Source: Lactococcus paracarnosus (GTDB lineage Bacteria; Bacillota; Bacilli; Lactobacillales; Streptococcaceae). Taken from it: a stretch of DNA of 64,000 bases. The translations under genes and the position numbers were made by a program. Of this stretch, positions 48,901-55,396 are shown one piece after another (within the stretch, counting starts at the first letter, position 1; each line of letters opens with the position of its first letter). Below the pieces are notes generated by a model, which was not told where the DNA came from, made no database searches, and was given only the letters and a program-made list of their open reading frames with translations. Location of the stretch: contig NZ_CP017195.1 of NCBI RefSeq assembly GCF_006770285.1, positions 930,001 to 994,000 on the forward strand, given 5' to 3'.

Positions 48901-50067
48901 TTACAAAGTTCTGTTAAGTTACTCGATTCAGAAGGTAAACAAGTTGATGCTAGCAAGTGGTCATGGAGAACTACTTCCACAGATAATGGATTTGGTAGTC
49001 ACACGCATACATTAGCTTTAACGATTAAGAATGGGACCAAGTACACTTTATCTTATCAATATAAGGTTACTAAAACAGACCCAGCAACAACTAATACATA
49101 TTGGGCAGGAAACACTGCAAAAATTGAAGGCACAAGTGATGCTAGTAGTGGTAATACTGTTGCAGTCAATTGGCAACGAACTGGAACAAATTCTGGCATT
49201 GAAACTGAGAGAGGTTTTACAATAAATAAAGTTGAAACCAATAACTTTGGTGTTACATTACCAAATGCGACGTTTACAGTGTATGAATATAACATAGGTG
49301 GGGATACGAAAACTGATAAGGTAGTTACCACTTATAAAACAAATGGAAAAGGTAGCTTTAATATCTTATTCTCCAGTGGTAACTTTAGCAATAATAAAGT
49401 TTACTATGTAGTCGAAACGGCAGCGCCGAATGGTTATAAACTATCAGATAACCCGAGTCTTTACTACTTCTATTTTAAAGGGAAGGATGGTATTAAGCCA
49501 TTTTTACCAGCAGATATAGCTGACTTGTCAGAGAAATCAAAAACAATCTATATTGAAAATGAAAAACTTAAGACTGCCACTATTAAAGTAGATAAAAAAT
49601 GGCTAGCTGCTGATGGGACCACAACGGAGCTTGTCGCTGCAAAAATTACGGTAAACTTGCTTCAAGTAAGTACAAGTAAAACAACAGGTGCTATAAATGA
49701 AACAAAGATCGATAGTAAAATAGTAACAAAAGCTGACAATTGGACGACGACTTTTGTCAACTTACCGGTTACAGGTGTTGATTCGAAAGGTGATACTTTG
49801 AGCTATATGTATAAGGTCATTGAGGAGCAACTTTCTGGCTATCAGGTATCCTATTCAAATATGGGGGGAAATGGTGTGGTCATACCGATTAGTTCTGGGG
49901 ACATTACTGTCACTAATCAAGTAAGAAAATCTTATCTACTACCTAAAACAGGTGGGAAGGGGATAAATTATATCTTGATAATCGGTACGATTATGACAGT
50001 GCTTTCCTGCTTGTTGTTAGCAGTAAGAAGCTATAAAGCTTACCTTAAGGGGGGTGGACTTTTCTGA
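46000..50067 (+). CDS. Large LPXTG adhesin, probable pilus tip or ancillary subunit
   Basis: 1355 residues, TTG start with AAAGGAG (45985-45991). N-terminal basic segment and signal helix (RMWKRIALVLSTLIIFCTMY). A serine/threonine-rich linker follows, then several tandem Ig-like adhesin modules with recurring pattern (GMIKWSVTVNPDKND, IKELSWQSDIKVPT, GIVTWKVKVMLSDD, NRLASYSVDINPQSK), each followed by a TDTL-like strand. Two C-terminal Cna-B/SpaA domains carry E-box-like motifs (YYVVETAAPNGYKL and YKVIEEQLSGYQV). The wall-sorting signal is LPKTG near 1314, a hydrophobic helix and a basic tail. Size and position before the backbone pilin and sortase C suggest the tip adhesin. Confidence 0.85.
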   Translation: MKEILEQLTTLIHRRGKERMWKRIALVLSTLIIFCTMYVLIVPALTLSTNARGSVIQEKSSALQNNSEPAISSSTISKTSSVKNELVENVPTYGQDVKSTTASQTKQKTASLDGNKIKIASQPVEEDSHTIANLAYTFANITYADFSSFLTDFSYDQANFDNATQSLNVLDLKLTYHIFQSALVKEKNYHLSLPDDSTIGKDIELGKVYTGRDGNGIAAFTYAFHKDESGKYEVLISFLDSYVSTIAEGADSKGFLTYDAIFGTDYKKSNGSYVIAYSDDMKVTINPDKVVTLYDLNVTKKAKVSYEGNQPYISYTVTIFSENGSPAAIDLSDILTANGISINAIDQVSVRKGSYTGGANNLQNLENISSENYAYKFDKATNKLDMTLQPLNSGGMDNNGRKVGQAYEVNYRYKLSDLSAGKIVRVDNKATATSDNGKKDGKKTSSGGTSVELKLNDISKSSQGYDPDTGMIKWSVTVNPDKNDIAGALLTDTLFDRASELTFSTTDGYTIEKDKTGKLTGIRFKAVDGKKNTQAYTITYKTKVDLSQIGWSDTTIKNTVTLDNDGNPKTVGDQTQASASQDVAGTGSLHKSQTGLTDTSDEKIKELSWQSDIKVPTSASLPAGTIFTDVLTSPWVQDATKHWYTTSQLQLLYRDLVKIFSADGFTLAARQNNWEAYTSYANLDAQGHFSDFKIILTKPYTGSDFSFTYHSMVDVAAGNQFKNMISSGTHTSSDDYHYQKNDKITKMDGNENDAASSIVSEDGIVTWKVKVMLSDDAKRMTIIDNLPENVDLVDLQYGQHWGQITAPISGNTIASGADGWGTYNIGLSGTKTSDGKITLNFTSKNDATLKQNIGNNNEFWLTFKTKYTKVPTVGQVTVGLNNIVSGMVNGSDYGSSSQKQTVTVGQIKKDVPSEKVISKSGQWDNDNRLASYSVDINPQSKILAGGADALTVTDTLSIYGTDITEELLQSSVKLLDSEGKQVDASKWSWRTTSTDNGFGSHTHTLALTIKNGTKYTLSYQYKVTKTDPATTNTYWAGNTAKIEGTSDASSGNTVAVNWQRTGTNSGIETERGFTINKVETNNFGVTLPNATFTVYEYNIGGDTKTDKVVTTYKTNGKGSFNILFSSGNFSNNKVYYVVETAAPNGYKLSDNPSLYYFYFKGKDGIKPFLPADIADLSEKSKTIYIENEKLKTATIKVDKKWLAADGTTTELVAAKITVNLLQVSTSKTTGAINETKIDSKIVTKADNWTTTFVNLPVTGVDSKGDTLSYMYKVIEEQLSGYQVSYSNMGGNGVVIPISSGDITVTNQVRKSYLLPKTGGKGINYILIIGTIMTVLSCLLLAVRSYKAYLKGGGLF

Positions 50068-51312
50068 TAAAATTATAGTCCGATTGCAAAAATAGTTATA
50101 CTGATTAATGTGGTGTAACATACGAAAATTGAAAAAACTTTACAGGTATGATTAGTAAACCAATACCTTGTTTATAGTTATTTAAGGAGAGATATGAAAA
50201 AAATAAAATTAATGCTAGTAACCTTTATTGCTGTGCTTACAGTAATTATTGGGGGTAAAGCACTAGCTTATGATGTAACAGTCAGTGATGCTAATACTGG
50301 TCATACTTATGAATCTGAGCAAGTATTTAGTGGGTCACTATCTGATGATGGGACAACGCTTTCAAATATTCAATGGGGAACAGGTGTTACTGAGGCAGGT
50401 AAAACAGCTATAGAAACTGATTATCACGTTAATTCTGCTCAAGAACTTGCTGAAAAAATGACTAAGTTCTCAGCAGCAGATGCAGAAGCATTCGCAGCGG
50501 AAGTAGGTAATTATCTACAAAAACCAGCAGGTTTATCAGGATTAGAAGCTGGATACTATCTGATAAAAGATAAAGATGGTACGCTTGATCATGCAGATAA
50601 AGCATATACATCTTATATCTTAAAACTTGTAAAAAATGAAAAAGTGACACCAAAGAGTGACGTGCCAACTGTTACGAAGAAAGTCAAAGATACAAATGAT
50701 ACAACTGGTGTGACAACTGATTGGCAAGATGCTGCAGACTATGATATCAATGATAAAGTGCCATTTCAATTAACAGCTACATTACCTTCAAATCTTGCAT
50801 CATATAAAGAATATTCACTTGAACTTAAAGATACTTTGTCTAGTGGATTAACTTATAATAAAGATGCTAAAATTTATCTTGTTAATGGCATTAATAAAGC
50901 AGATGTAACTGCATTATTTACTGTTGCCGATGATGGATCAAGCTTTAAAATCAATAACCTGAAATCAATAGATGGTGTTTTATCATCAAGTAAAATTGTC
51001 GTTGAGTATTCAGCCAAATTAAATGAGAATGCAGTAGTTGGCGTCGAGGGTAACCCGAATGAAGTGTCTTTAGTTTATTCAAATAATCCAAACTTTACTG
51101 GTAATGGAGAAACGTCTCCAAAGGGTGACACTCCAAAAGATAAAGTACGCGTCTTTACCTATCAAGTCGTTGTGAATAAAGTAGATCAAGATGGTAACCC
51201 GCTAAAAGGTGCTGGATTTACACTTTATAAAAAAGATATTTCTGGTGTCTGGCATACTGTTAAAGTACTGAATTCAGGAGATGCAACTACCTTTGCTTTC
51301 AAGGGACTTGAT

Positions 51313-51315
51313 GAT
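51313..51315 (+). repeat. Target-site duplication GAT (left)
   Basis: GAT before the IS left end; repeated at 52540-52542 after the right end. Three-base duplications are typical of IS3-family insertion. Confidence 0.8.
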
Positions 51316-51369
51316 TGACGTTAAGTCAATTTATTAGAGTCAAAAACGTATAATTTTAATGTATTTATT

Positions 51370-52224
51370 TTAAGCGATTCCTTTTTCAAATTGATTAGGT
51401 GTAAGATAGCCTAAACTTTGATGGATTCGTTTTGAATTATAAAAGGCTTCAATGTACCAGAAAATACTCTGATAGGCTTCTTCAAAGTTCTTATATTTAA
51501 ATTGATACACCCACTCTCTTTTTAAATGTCCATGCCAAGATTCAAGACTGGCATTATGATAAGGATACCCCTTACGACTGAAGGAGTGGGTGAGTCCAGA
51601 ATTTTTTATTGTCTCTTCATACTCATGACTCGTATACTGACTTCCTTGGTCAGAATGAAGAATAACAGCTTCTGGATAGTTTTGTGATTCCAATGCCTTA
51701 ATCAAAGTCCTTTGTACTAATTCTACAGTCATTCGCTTGTCTAAATCCCAAGCAATGACTTTTTTAGTGTAACGATCCATAATGGTTGAGAGATAAGCCC
51801 AGCCTTGTTGAGTCGGGATATAAGTAATATCGGTTGACCAAACCTTATTTTTCTTTGTAGGCTCATTTTGTATGAGGTTCTTTCTTTTAATGCCATCCCT
51901 AACGGAGTGTCCTGGTTTAAATTTTTTAACGACGACTGACTTGATCTGAAGTTGTTTCATTATTTTTTGTACGAGGTTTAACCCTACTTTTTCCCCTTGA
52001 TTTAGTAAGAGGTGCTGAATCTTAGGTGCCCCATAGATTCCCCGATTCGCCTTGAAAAGTTGGACAATCTTAATTGCCAAGTGTTGCCTCCGTAATTGAG
52101 TTTTGGAACGACGTCGATTGATCCGTTCATAATAACTTGATTCAGGGACACCAAGAAGTTGACAACTGAGCCTGACATTGAGTGCTAAAGTTTTAATGGT
52201 TTGAGTCATATCCGCAGCACTCAC
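51370..52224 (-). CDS. IS3-family transposase OrfB (DDE integrase core)
   Basis: 284 residues. N-terminal HTH_21-like region (NRGIYGAPKIQHLL), then the rve core with the three acidic residues in VWSTDITYIPTQ, VILHSDQGSQYTS and NASLESWHGHLKRE (D, D, E), ending QSLGYLTPNQFE. It is in the -1 frame relative to orfA and overlaps it by 4 bp, so the active OrfAB is probably made by programmed -1 frameshifting; an AAAAAG run lies at the end of orfA. Confidence 0.93.
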   Translation of the reverse strand: MSAADMTQTIKTLALNVRLSCQLLGVPESSYYERINRRRSKTQLRRQHLAIKIVQLFKANRGIYGAPKIQHLLLNQGEKVGLNLVQKIMKQLQIKSVVVKKFKPGHSVRDGIKRKNLIQNEPTKKNKVWSTDITYIPTQQGWAYLSTIMDRYTKKVIAWDLDKRMTVELVQRTLIKALESQNYPEAVILHSDQGSQYTSHEYEETIKNSGLTHSFSRKGYPYHNASLESWHGHLKREWVYQFKYKNFEEAYQSIFWYIEAFYNSKRIHQSLGYLTPNQFEKGIA

Positions 52225-52481
52225 TTCTTTTTCTCGGCGAATATGGTCAATACTTTTTTTAAGATGTCTCGTTCTTCCTTAACTTTTGCTAGTTGTCTTT
52301 TTAATTCTAGAAAATCAGCTTTAGAAACTGAGCTTTCATTAGACTTAGAGTAGAGGTCGATCCATTTATAAATTGTTGCAGGAGACACGCTGTATTCTTT
52401 AGAAAGCTGTGTAACGGATTGCCCAGAATGGTAGAAGTCAATAAGGGTTTCTTTAAATTCTTTTGAGTATCGTTTTTGCAT
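52221..52481 (-). CDS. IS3-family transposase OrfA (helix-turn-helix)
   Basis: 86 residues. HTH_Tnp_1 domain (YSKEFKETLIDFYHSGQSVT then LSKEYSVSPATIYKWI) and a C-terminal leucine-zipper-like helix (ELKRQLAKVKEERDILKKVL). It recognises the IS ends and regulates transposition. Confidence 0.92.
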   Translation of the reverse strand: MQKRYSKEFKETLIDFYHSGQSVTQLSKEYSVSPATIYKWIDLYSKSNESSVSKADFLELKRQLAKVKEERDILKKVLTIFAEKKK

Positions 52482-52539
52482 GTTTTTTTCCTTTGTGTAA
52501 ATTATACAATAATGACTCTAAGATTTAAGGATAACATCA

Positions 52540-52542
52540 GAT
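52540..52542 (+). repeat. Target-site duplication GAT (right)
   Basis: Right copy of the 3-bp duplication; the pilin frame resumes at GGA 52543. Confidence 0.8.
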
Positions 52543-52957
52543 GGAGATTATAAACTTTCTGAGACAGTAACGCCTTCTGGATACAATTCAATTGCTGATA
52601 TCGAGTTTTCGATTACTGCTGAACACGATACACTATCAGATAATCCAACTTTAATTTCACTTTCAGGTAAAACAACAAGCGGGACAGCAACATTTTCATC
52701 GGATAGTAATATAGGGACATTGTCAACAAAAGTTGAAAACAAAAAGGGATCTATTTTGCCTTCAACTGGTAGCATCGGTACAAAAGTTTTTTATTTAGCT
52801 GGAATTATACTTGTCCTCGGGGCTGGTGTATTAATCGTGACTAAGAAACGTACAGAAATGACTTAAACTTTAATCGTATATTTAGGTTCTGTGATGTTTA
52901 AGAAAAGGATGTATTGCTGTTTTATTTTAATTTTAAACGTTTGGAGGACTATAACTT

Positions 52958-53776
52958 ATGATAAATAATATAAAAAAAAATATTATGACAATTTTTTTAG
53001 GTTTTATTTTATTTGTTGGTCTATCCTTGTTAGCATATCCAACACTTAGTGATTATTGGAATTCTTTCCATCAGTCAAAAGCAGTTGCAGGATATGTTGC
53101 ACGTGTGCAAAATCTAAATAAGTCAGAAACATCAAAAATTCTCAGCGATACAAATGCCTATAATAAAGAATTAGCTAAGGGTCAGATACCAGATTTAAAT
53201 TTGTCAGAAGAAGATGTTTCTGCTTATAATAGAACATTAAATGTCACAGATACAGGAATTATGGCTTATGTTGATATTCCAAAATTGAATACGACGATGC
53301 CAATTTATCATGGTACTGATAGTGATATCTTACAAATTGCAATTGGTCATATTGCGGGTACATCATTACCGATTGGAGGTATTGGCACACACGCTGTCAT
53401 TTCAGGGCATCGTGGTCTACCTTCAGCTAAATTATTTACTAATATTGATCAATTAATTGAAGGTGATAAGTTTTTGATTAAAGTGTTAGATGAAACACTA
53501 ACTTATGAAGTTGATCAAATATTAACTGTTAAACCGGATGATATATCAGCTTTAGCAATCAATCCTGATGCTGATTATGTCACATTAGTGACTTGTACAC
53601 CTTATGGAATTAATTCACATAGACTTTTAGTAAGAGGACATCGAATTGCAAATGATAGTTTGTCAATGCTTGTGACATCAGAAGCAACACAAGTAAGCCC
53701 ACTACTAGTAGCCTCTGTGCTGGCTGTTTCTATGTTAATCATTTGGTTAGGTGCTTGGTGGATCTATAAAAAATAG
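52958..53776 (+). CDS. srtC: Class C (pilus) sortase
   Basis: 272 residues with an N-terminal signal-anchor helix and a C-terminal membrane helix (LLVASVLAVSMLIIWLGAWW), the two-helix layout of class C. Catalytic His in VISGHRGLPSAKLFT, Cys213 in TLVTCTPYG, Arg in SHRLLVRGHR. Before the core lies the lid region (DTGIMAYVDIPKLNTTMP). It polymerises pilin through a lysine isopeptide bond. RBS GGAGGA (52941-52946). Intact although its pilin substrate is broken by the IS. It lies 91 bp after the pilin stop, likely in the same operon, so the IS may also reduce its expression. Confidence 0.92.
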   Translation: MINNIKKNIMTIFLGFILFVGLSLLAYPTLSDYWNSFHQSKAVAGYVARVQNLNKSETSKILSDTNAYNKELAKGQIPDLNLSEEDVSAYNRTLNVTDTGIMAYVDIPKLNTTMPIYHGTDSDILQIAIGHIAGTSLPIGGIGTHAVISGHRGLPSAKLFTNIDQLIEGDKFLIKVLDETLTYEVDQILTVKPDDISALAINPDADYVTLVTCTPYGINSHRLLVRGHRIANDSLSMLVTSEATQVSPLLVASVLAVSMLIIWLGAWWIYKK

Positions 53777-53848
53777 GGTATTTGGTAGGATCTAAATTAT
53801 TCCATGAATTTTAGAAACTTTCTATTGGTGTCTAATTTAATCATTTAT

Positions 53849-53873
53849 AAGCAAGCGCAGGCTTGCTTTTTTT
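53849..53873 (+). terminator. Terminator after the pilus locus
   Basis: AAGCAAGC (53849-53856), GCAG loop, GCTTGCTT (53861-53868), then T residues merging with the next promoter. Confidence 0.9.
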
Positions 53874-53881
53874 GGTATAAT
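53873..53881 (+). promoter_or_regulatory. Extended -10 promoter giving a leaderless lspA mRNA
   Basis: TGGTATAAT with TATAAT at 53876-53881; ATG of lspA at 53888, so transcription should start at or next to the A of the ATG. GAGGA touches the ATG with no spacing and cannot act as a normal ribosome site. Confidence 0.55.
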
Positions 53882-53887
53882 TGAGGA

Positions 53888-54346
53888 ATGAAGTTAAAAA
53901 AAATAGGGTTACCGATTCTCATCATTTTGGGAATTGTCATTGACCAAATCGTCAAGATAGCGATTGTCAATCATTTTGAAATCGCACAACAAAAAGTTGT
54001 CGTAAAAGGGGTCTTGTCCCTTACAAAGTTACATAATAATGGTGCTGCTTGGTCCTTGCTAGAGGGACAGCAGTGGTTCTTTACGATTACTACCATAGTC
54101 GTATTAGTCGCAGCGACTTGGTTTTTAATCAAAAACTTGCATAAAAATTGGTATACCTTTGGCTTAACTATGATCATTTCAGGTGCTTTAGGGAATTTTA
54201 TCGATCGTGTTCGCCAGGGCTATGTTGTCGATATGTTTCAACTCGACTTTATCAATTTTCCGATTTTTAATGTCGCAGATATGTTATTGAGTATTGGGTT
54301 TGTCATCCTATTTATCGGGATTTTAACAGAAAAGGATGAAGATTAA
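53888..54346 (+). CDS. lspA: Lipoprotein signal peptidase (signal peptidase II)
   Basis: 152 residues with four membrane helices. Catalytic aspartates in SGALGNFIDRVRQGYVVD and FNVADMLLSIG, plus the LHNNGAAWSLL motif. It removes signal peptides from prolipoproteins such as the ApbE lipoprotein at 7843. Followed by rluD after 3 bp; the lspA-rluD pair is conserved in lactic acid bacteria. Confidence 0.95.
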   Translation: MKLKKIGLPILIILGIVIDQIVKIAIVNHFEIAQQKVVVKGVLSLTKLHNNGAAWSLLEGQQWFFTITTIVVLVAATWFLIKNLHKNWYTFGLTMIISGALGNFIDRVRQGYVVDMFQLDFINFPIFNVADMLLSIGFVILFIGILTEKDED

Positions 54347-54349
54347 AAT

Positions 54350-55252
54350 ATGAAAATTAAAATTAAAGCAACACAGGTTGGGTCACGACTTGATAAAGCC
54401 ATTTCCGATGCCTCTAATGTGTCTAGAACACAAGCGAATGACTTAATCAAAGCAGACGCCGTATATGTCAATGGTGAAGTCAAAAAAGCGAAGTATAAGG
54501 TATTAGAAAATGATCTGGTCTCATTTGTGATACCTGAACCAGAAGTTTTGTCTTATGAGGCTGAAAATATTCCCCTAGATATCGTCTACGAAGACGATGA
54601 TGTGGCTGTGATTAACAAACCACAAGGTATGGTTGTGCATCCATCTGCAGGTCATCATTCAGGAACACTAGTGAATGCCTTGATGTATCACATGACAAAA
54701 TTATCTAGTATTAATGGCGTAATCAGACCTGGTATTGTTCATCGGATCGACAAAGATACGAGTGGCCTACTCATGGTTGCAAAAAATGATCAAGCACATG
54801 AGCTGCTAGCAGCGCAGTTGAAAGATCATAGCTCTAAGCGCCGTTATTTGGCCATTATTCATGGTAATCTCTTAAATGACCGTGGTGTGATTGAAGCACC
54901 GATTGGGCGTAATCCTAAAGATCGTAAGAAACAGGCAGTGATTGCTGGTGGGAAACATGCCTTGACGCATTTTGAAGTGCTAGAGCGCTTTGGCGAGTTT
55001 ACGCTGGTTAATTTGACACTTGAAACAGGACGGACGCATCAAATTCGCGTCCACATGGCCTATATCGGTCATCCAGTAGCAGGAGACCCATTATACGGCC
55101 CTAAAAATGTTTTGAAGCCAAACCATGGTCAATTCCTACACGCTGAGATATTAGGCTTTAAACATCCTACCTCTCAAGAATGGTTGGAGTTTGAGATTGA
55201 ACCGCCTAAGTTATTTAAGTCAACACTTGAAAAACTGAGAGTGACAGACTAA
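54350..55252 (+). CDS. rluD: RluD-family ribosomal large subunit pseudouridine synthase
   Basis: 300 residues. N-terminal S4 RNA-binding domain (GSRLDKAISDASNVSRTQAN), catalytic aspartate in IVHRIDKDTSGLLMVAKND, and GRTHQIRVHMAYIGHPVAGD. It modifies 23S rRNA uridines. RluD is the usual name for this lspA neighbour, although the exact sites are not predictable. Confidence 0.92.
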   Translation: MKIKIKATQVGSRLDKAISDASNVSRTQANDLIKADAVYVNGEVKKAKYKVLENDLVSFVIPEPEVLSYEAENIPLDIVYEDDDVAVINKPQGMVVHPSAGHHSGTLVNALMYHMTKLSSINGVIRPGIVHRIDKDTSGLLMVAKNDQAHELLAAQLKDHSSKRRYLAIIHGNLLNDRGVIEAPIGRNPKDRKKQAVIAGGKHALTHFEVLERFGEFTLVNLTLETGRTHQIRVHMAYIGHPVAGDPLYGPKNVLKPNHGQFLHAEILGFKHPTSQEWLEFEIEPPKLFKSTLEKLRVTD

Positions 55253-55261
55253 ACTATTGAG

Positions 55262-55286
55262 AAGTTGTCGTATGACAGCTTTTTTA
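55262..55286 (+). terminator. Terminator after rluD
   Basis: AAGTTGTC (55262-55269), GTAT loop, GACAGCTT (55274-55281) with one wobble, then T6. Confidence 0.75.
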
Positions 55287-55347
55287 TTTTGTCTGATATT
55301 GCTTTATGAGACAGTAATCTCATCACCAGTTTGGTTAGGACATATTG

Positions 55348-55356
55348 TGGTATAAT
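55348..55356 (+). promoter_or_regulatory. Extended -10 promoter of kdpDE
   Basis: TGGTATAAT with TATAAT at 55351-55356. Start near 55363, which favours the kdpD start at 55397 over earlier in-frame ATGs. Confidence 0.55.
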
Positions 55357-55396
55357 TTACAGTATTAAACTACTATATACTAGTCGAGGCAGAGCA

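Larger units (their letters stand above)
51316..52539 (-). mobile_element. IS3-family insertion sequence, 1224 bp
   Basis: Ends are TGACGTTA (left) and TAACATCA (right); reading both inward gives imperfect inverted repeats of about 27 bp that share TTAGAGTCA. It encodes orfA and orfB on the minus strand, opposite to the pilin gene. Size, TGA/TCA ends, two overlapping reading frames and the 3-bp duplication place it in IS3. The size is close to that of lactococcal IS981, but identity needs comparison. Both frames are intact and the target duplication is perfect, so the insertion looks recent. Confidence 0.92.
50194..52866 (+). pseudogene. Backbone pilin gene interrupted by an IS3-family element
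   Basis: The 5' part (50194-51315, 374 codons) has a signal peptide (MKKIKLMLVTFIAVLTVIIG), a pilin-like region with TPKSDVPTVTKKVKD, whose lysine could be the polymerisation site, and the start of a C-terminal Cna-B domain. The 3' part (52543-52866, 107 codons) resumes with GDYKLSETVTPSGYN, the E-box, and ends with LPSTG, a membrane helix and a basic tail. Removing 51316-52542 rejoins the frame exactly (LDD-GDYKL) into 481 residues. The 5' fragment stops two bases inside the IS and lacks the E-box and anchor, so the product cannot be wall-linked or polymerised normally. Confidence 0.92.

Noticed and set aside
51316..52539. Naming the insertion sequence IS981
   Set aside because: The size is close, but the sequence cannot be compared here; only the IS3 family assignment is supported.
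55331..55396. Upstream ATG giving a 22-residue longer KdpD
   Set aside because: The extended -10 promoter lies inside this extension, and the family sequence begins at the ATG at 55397.
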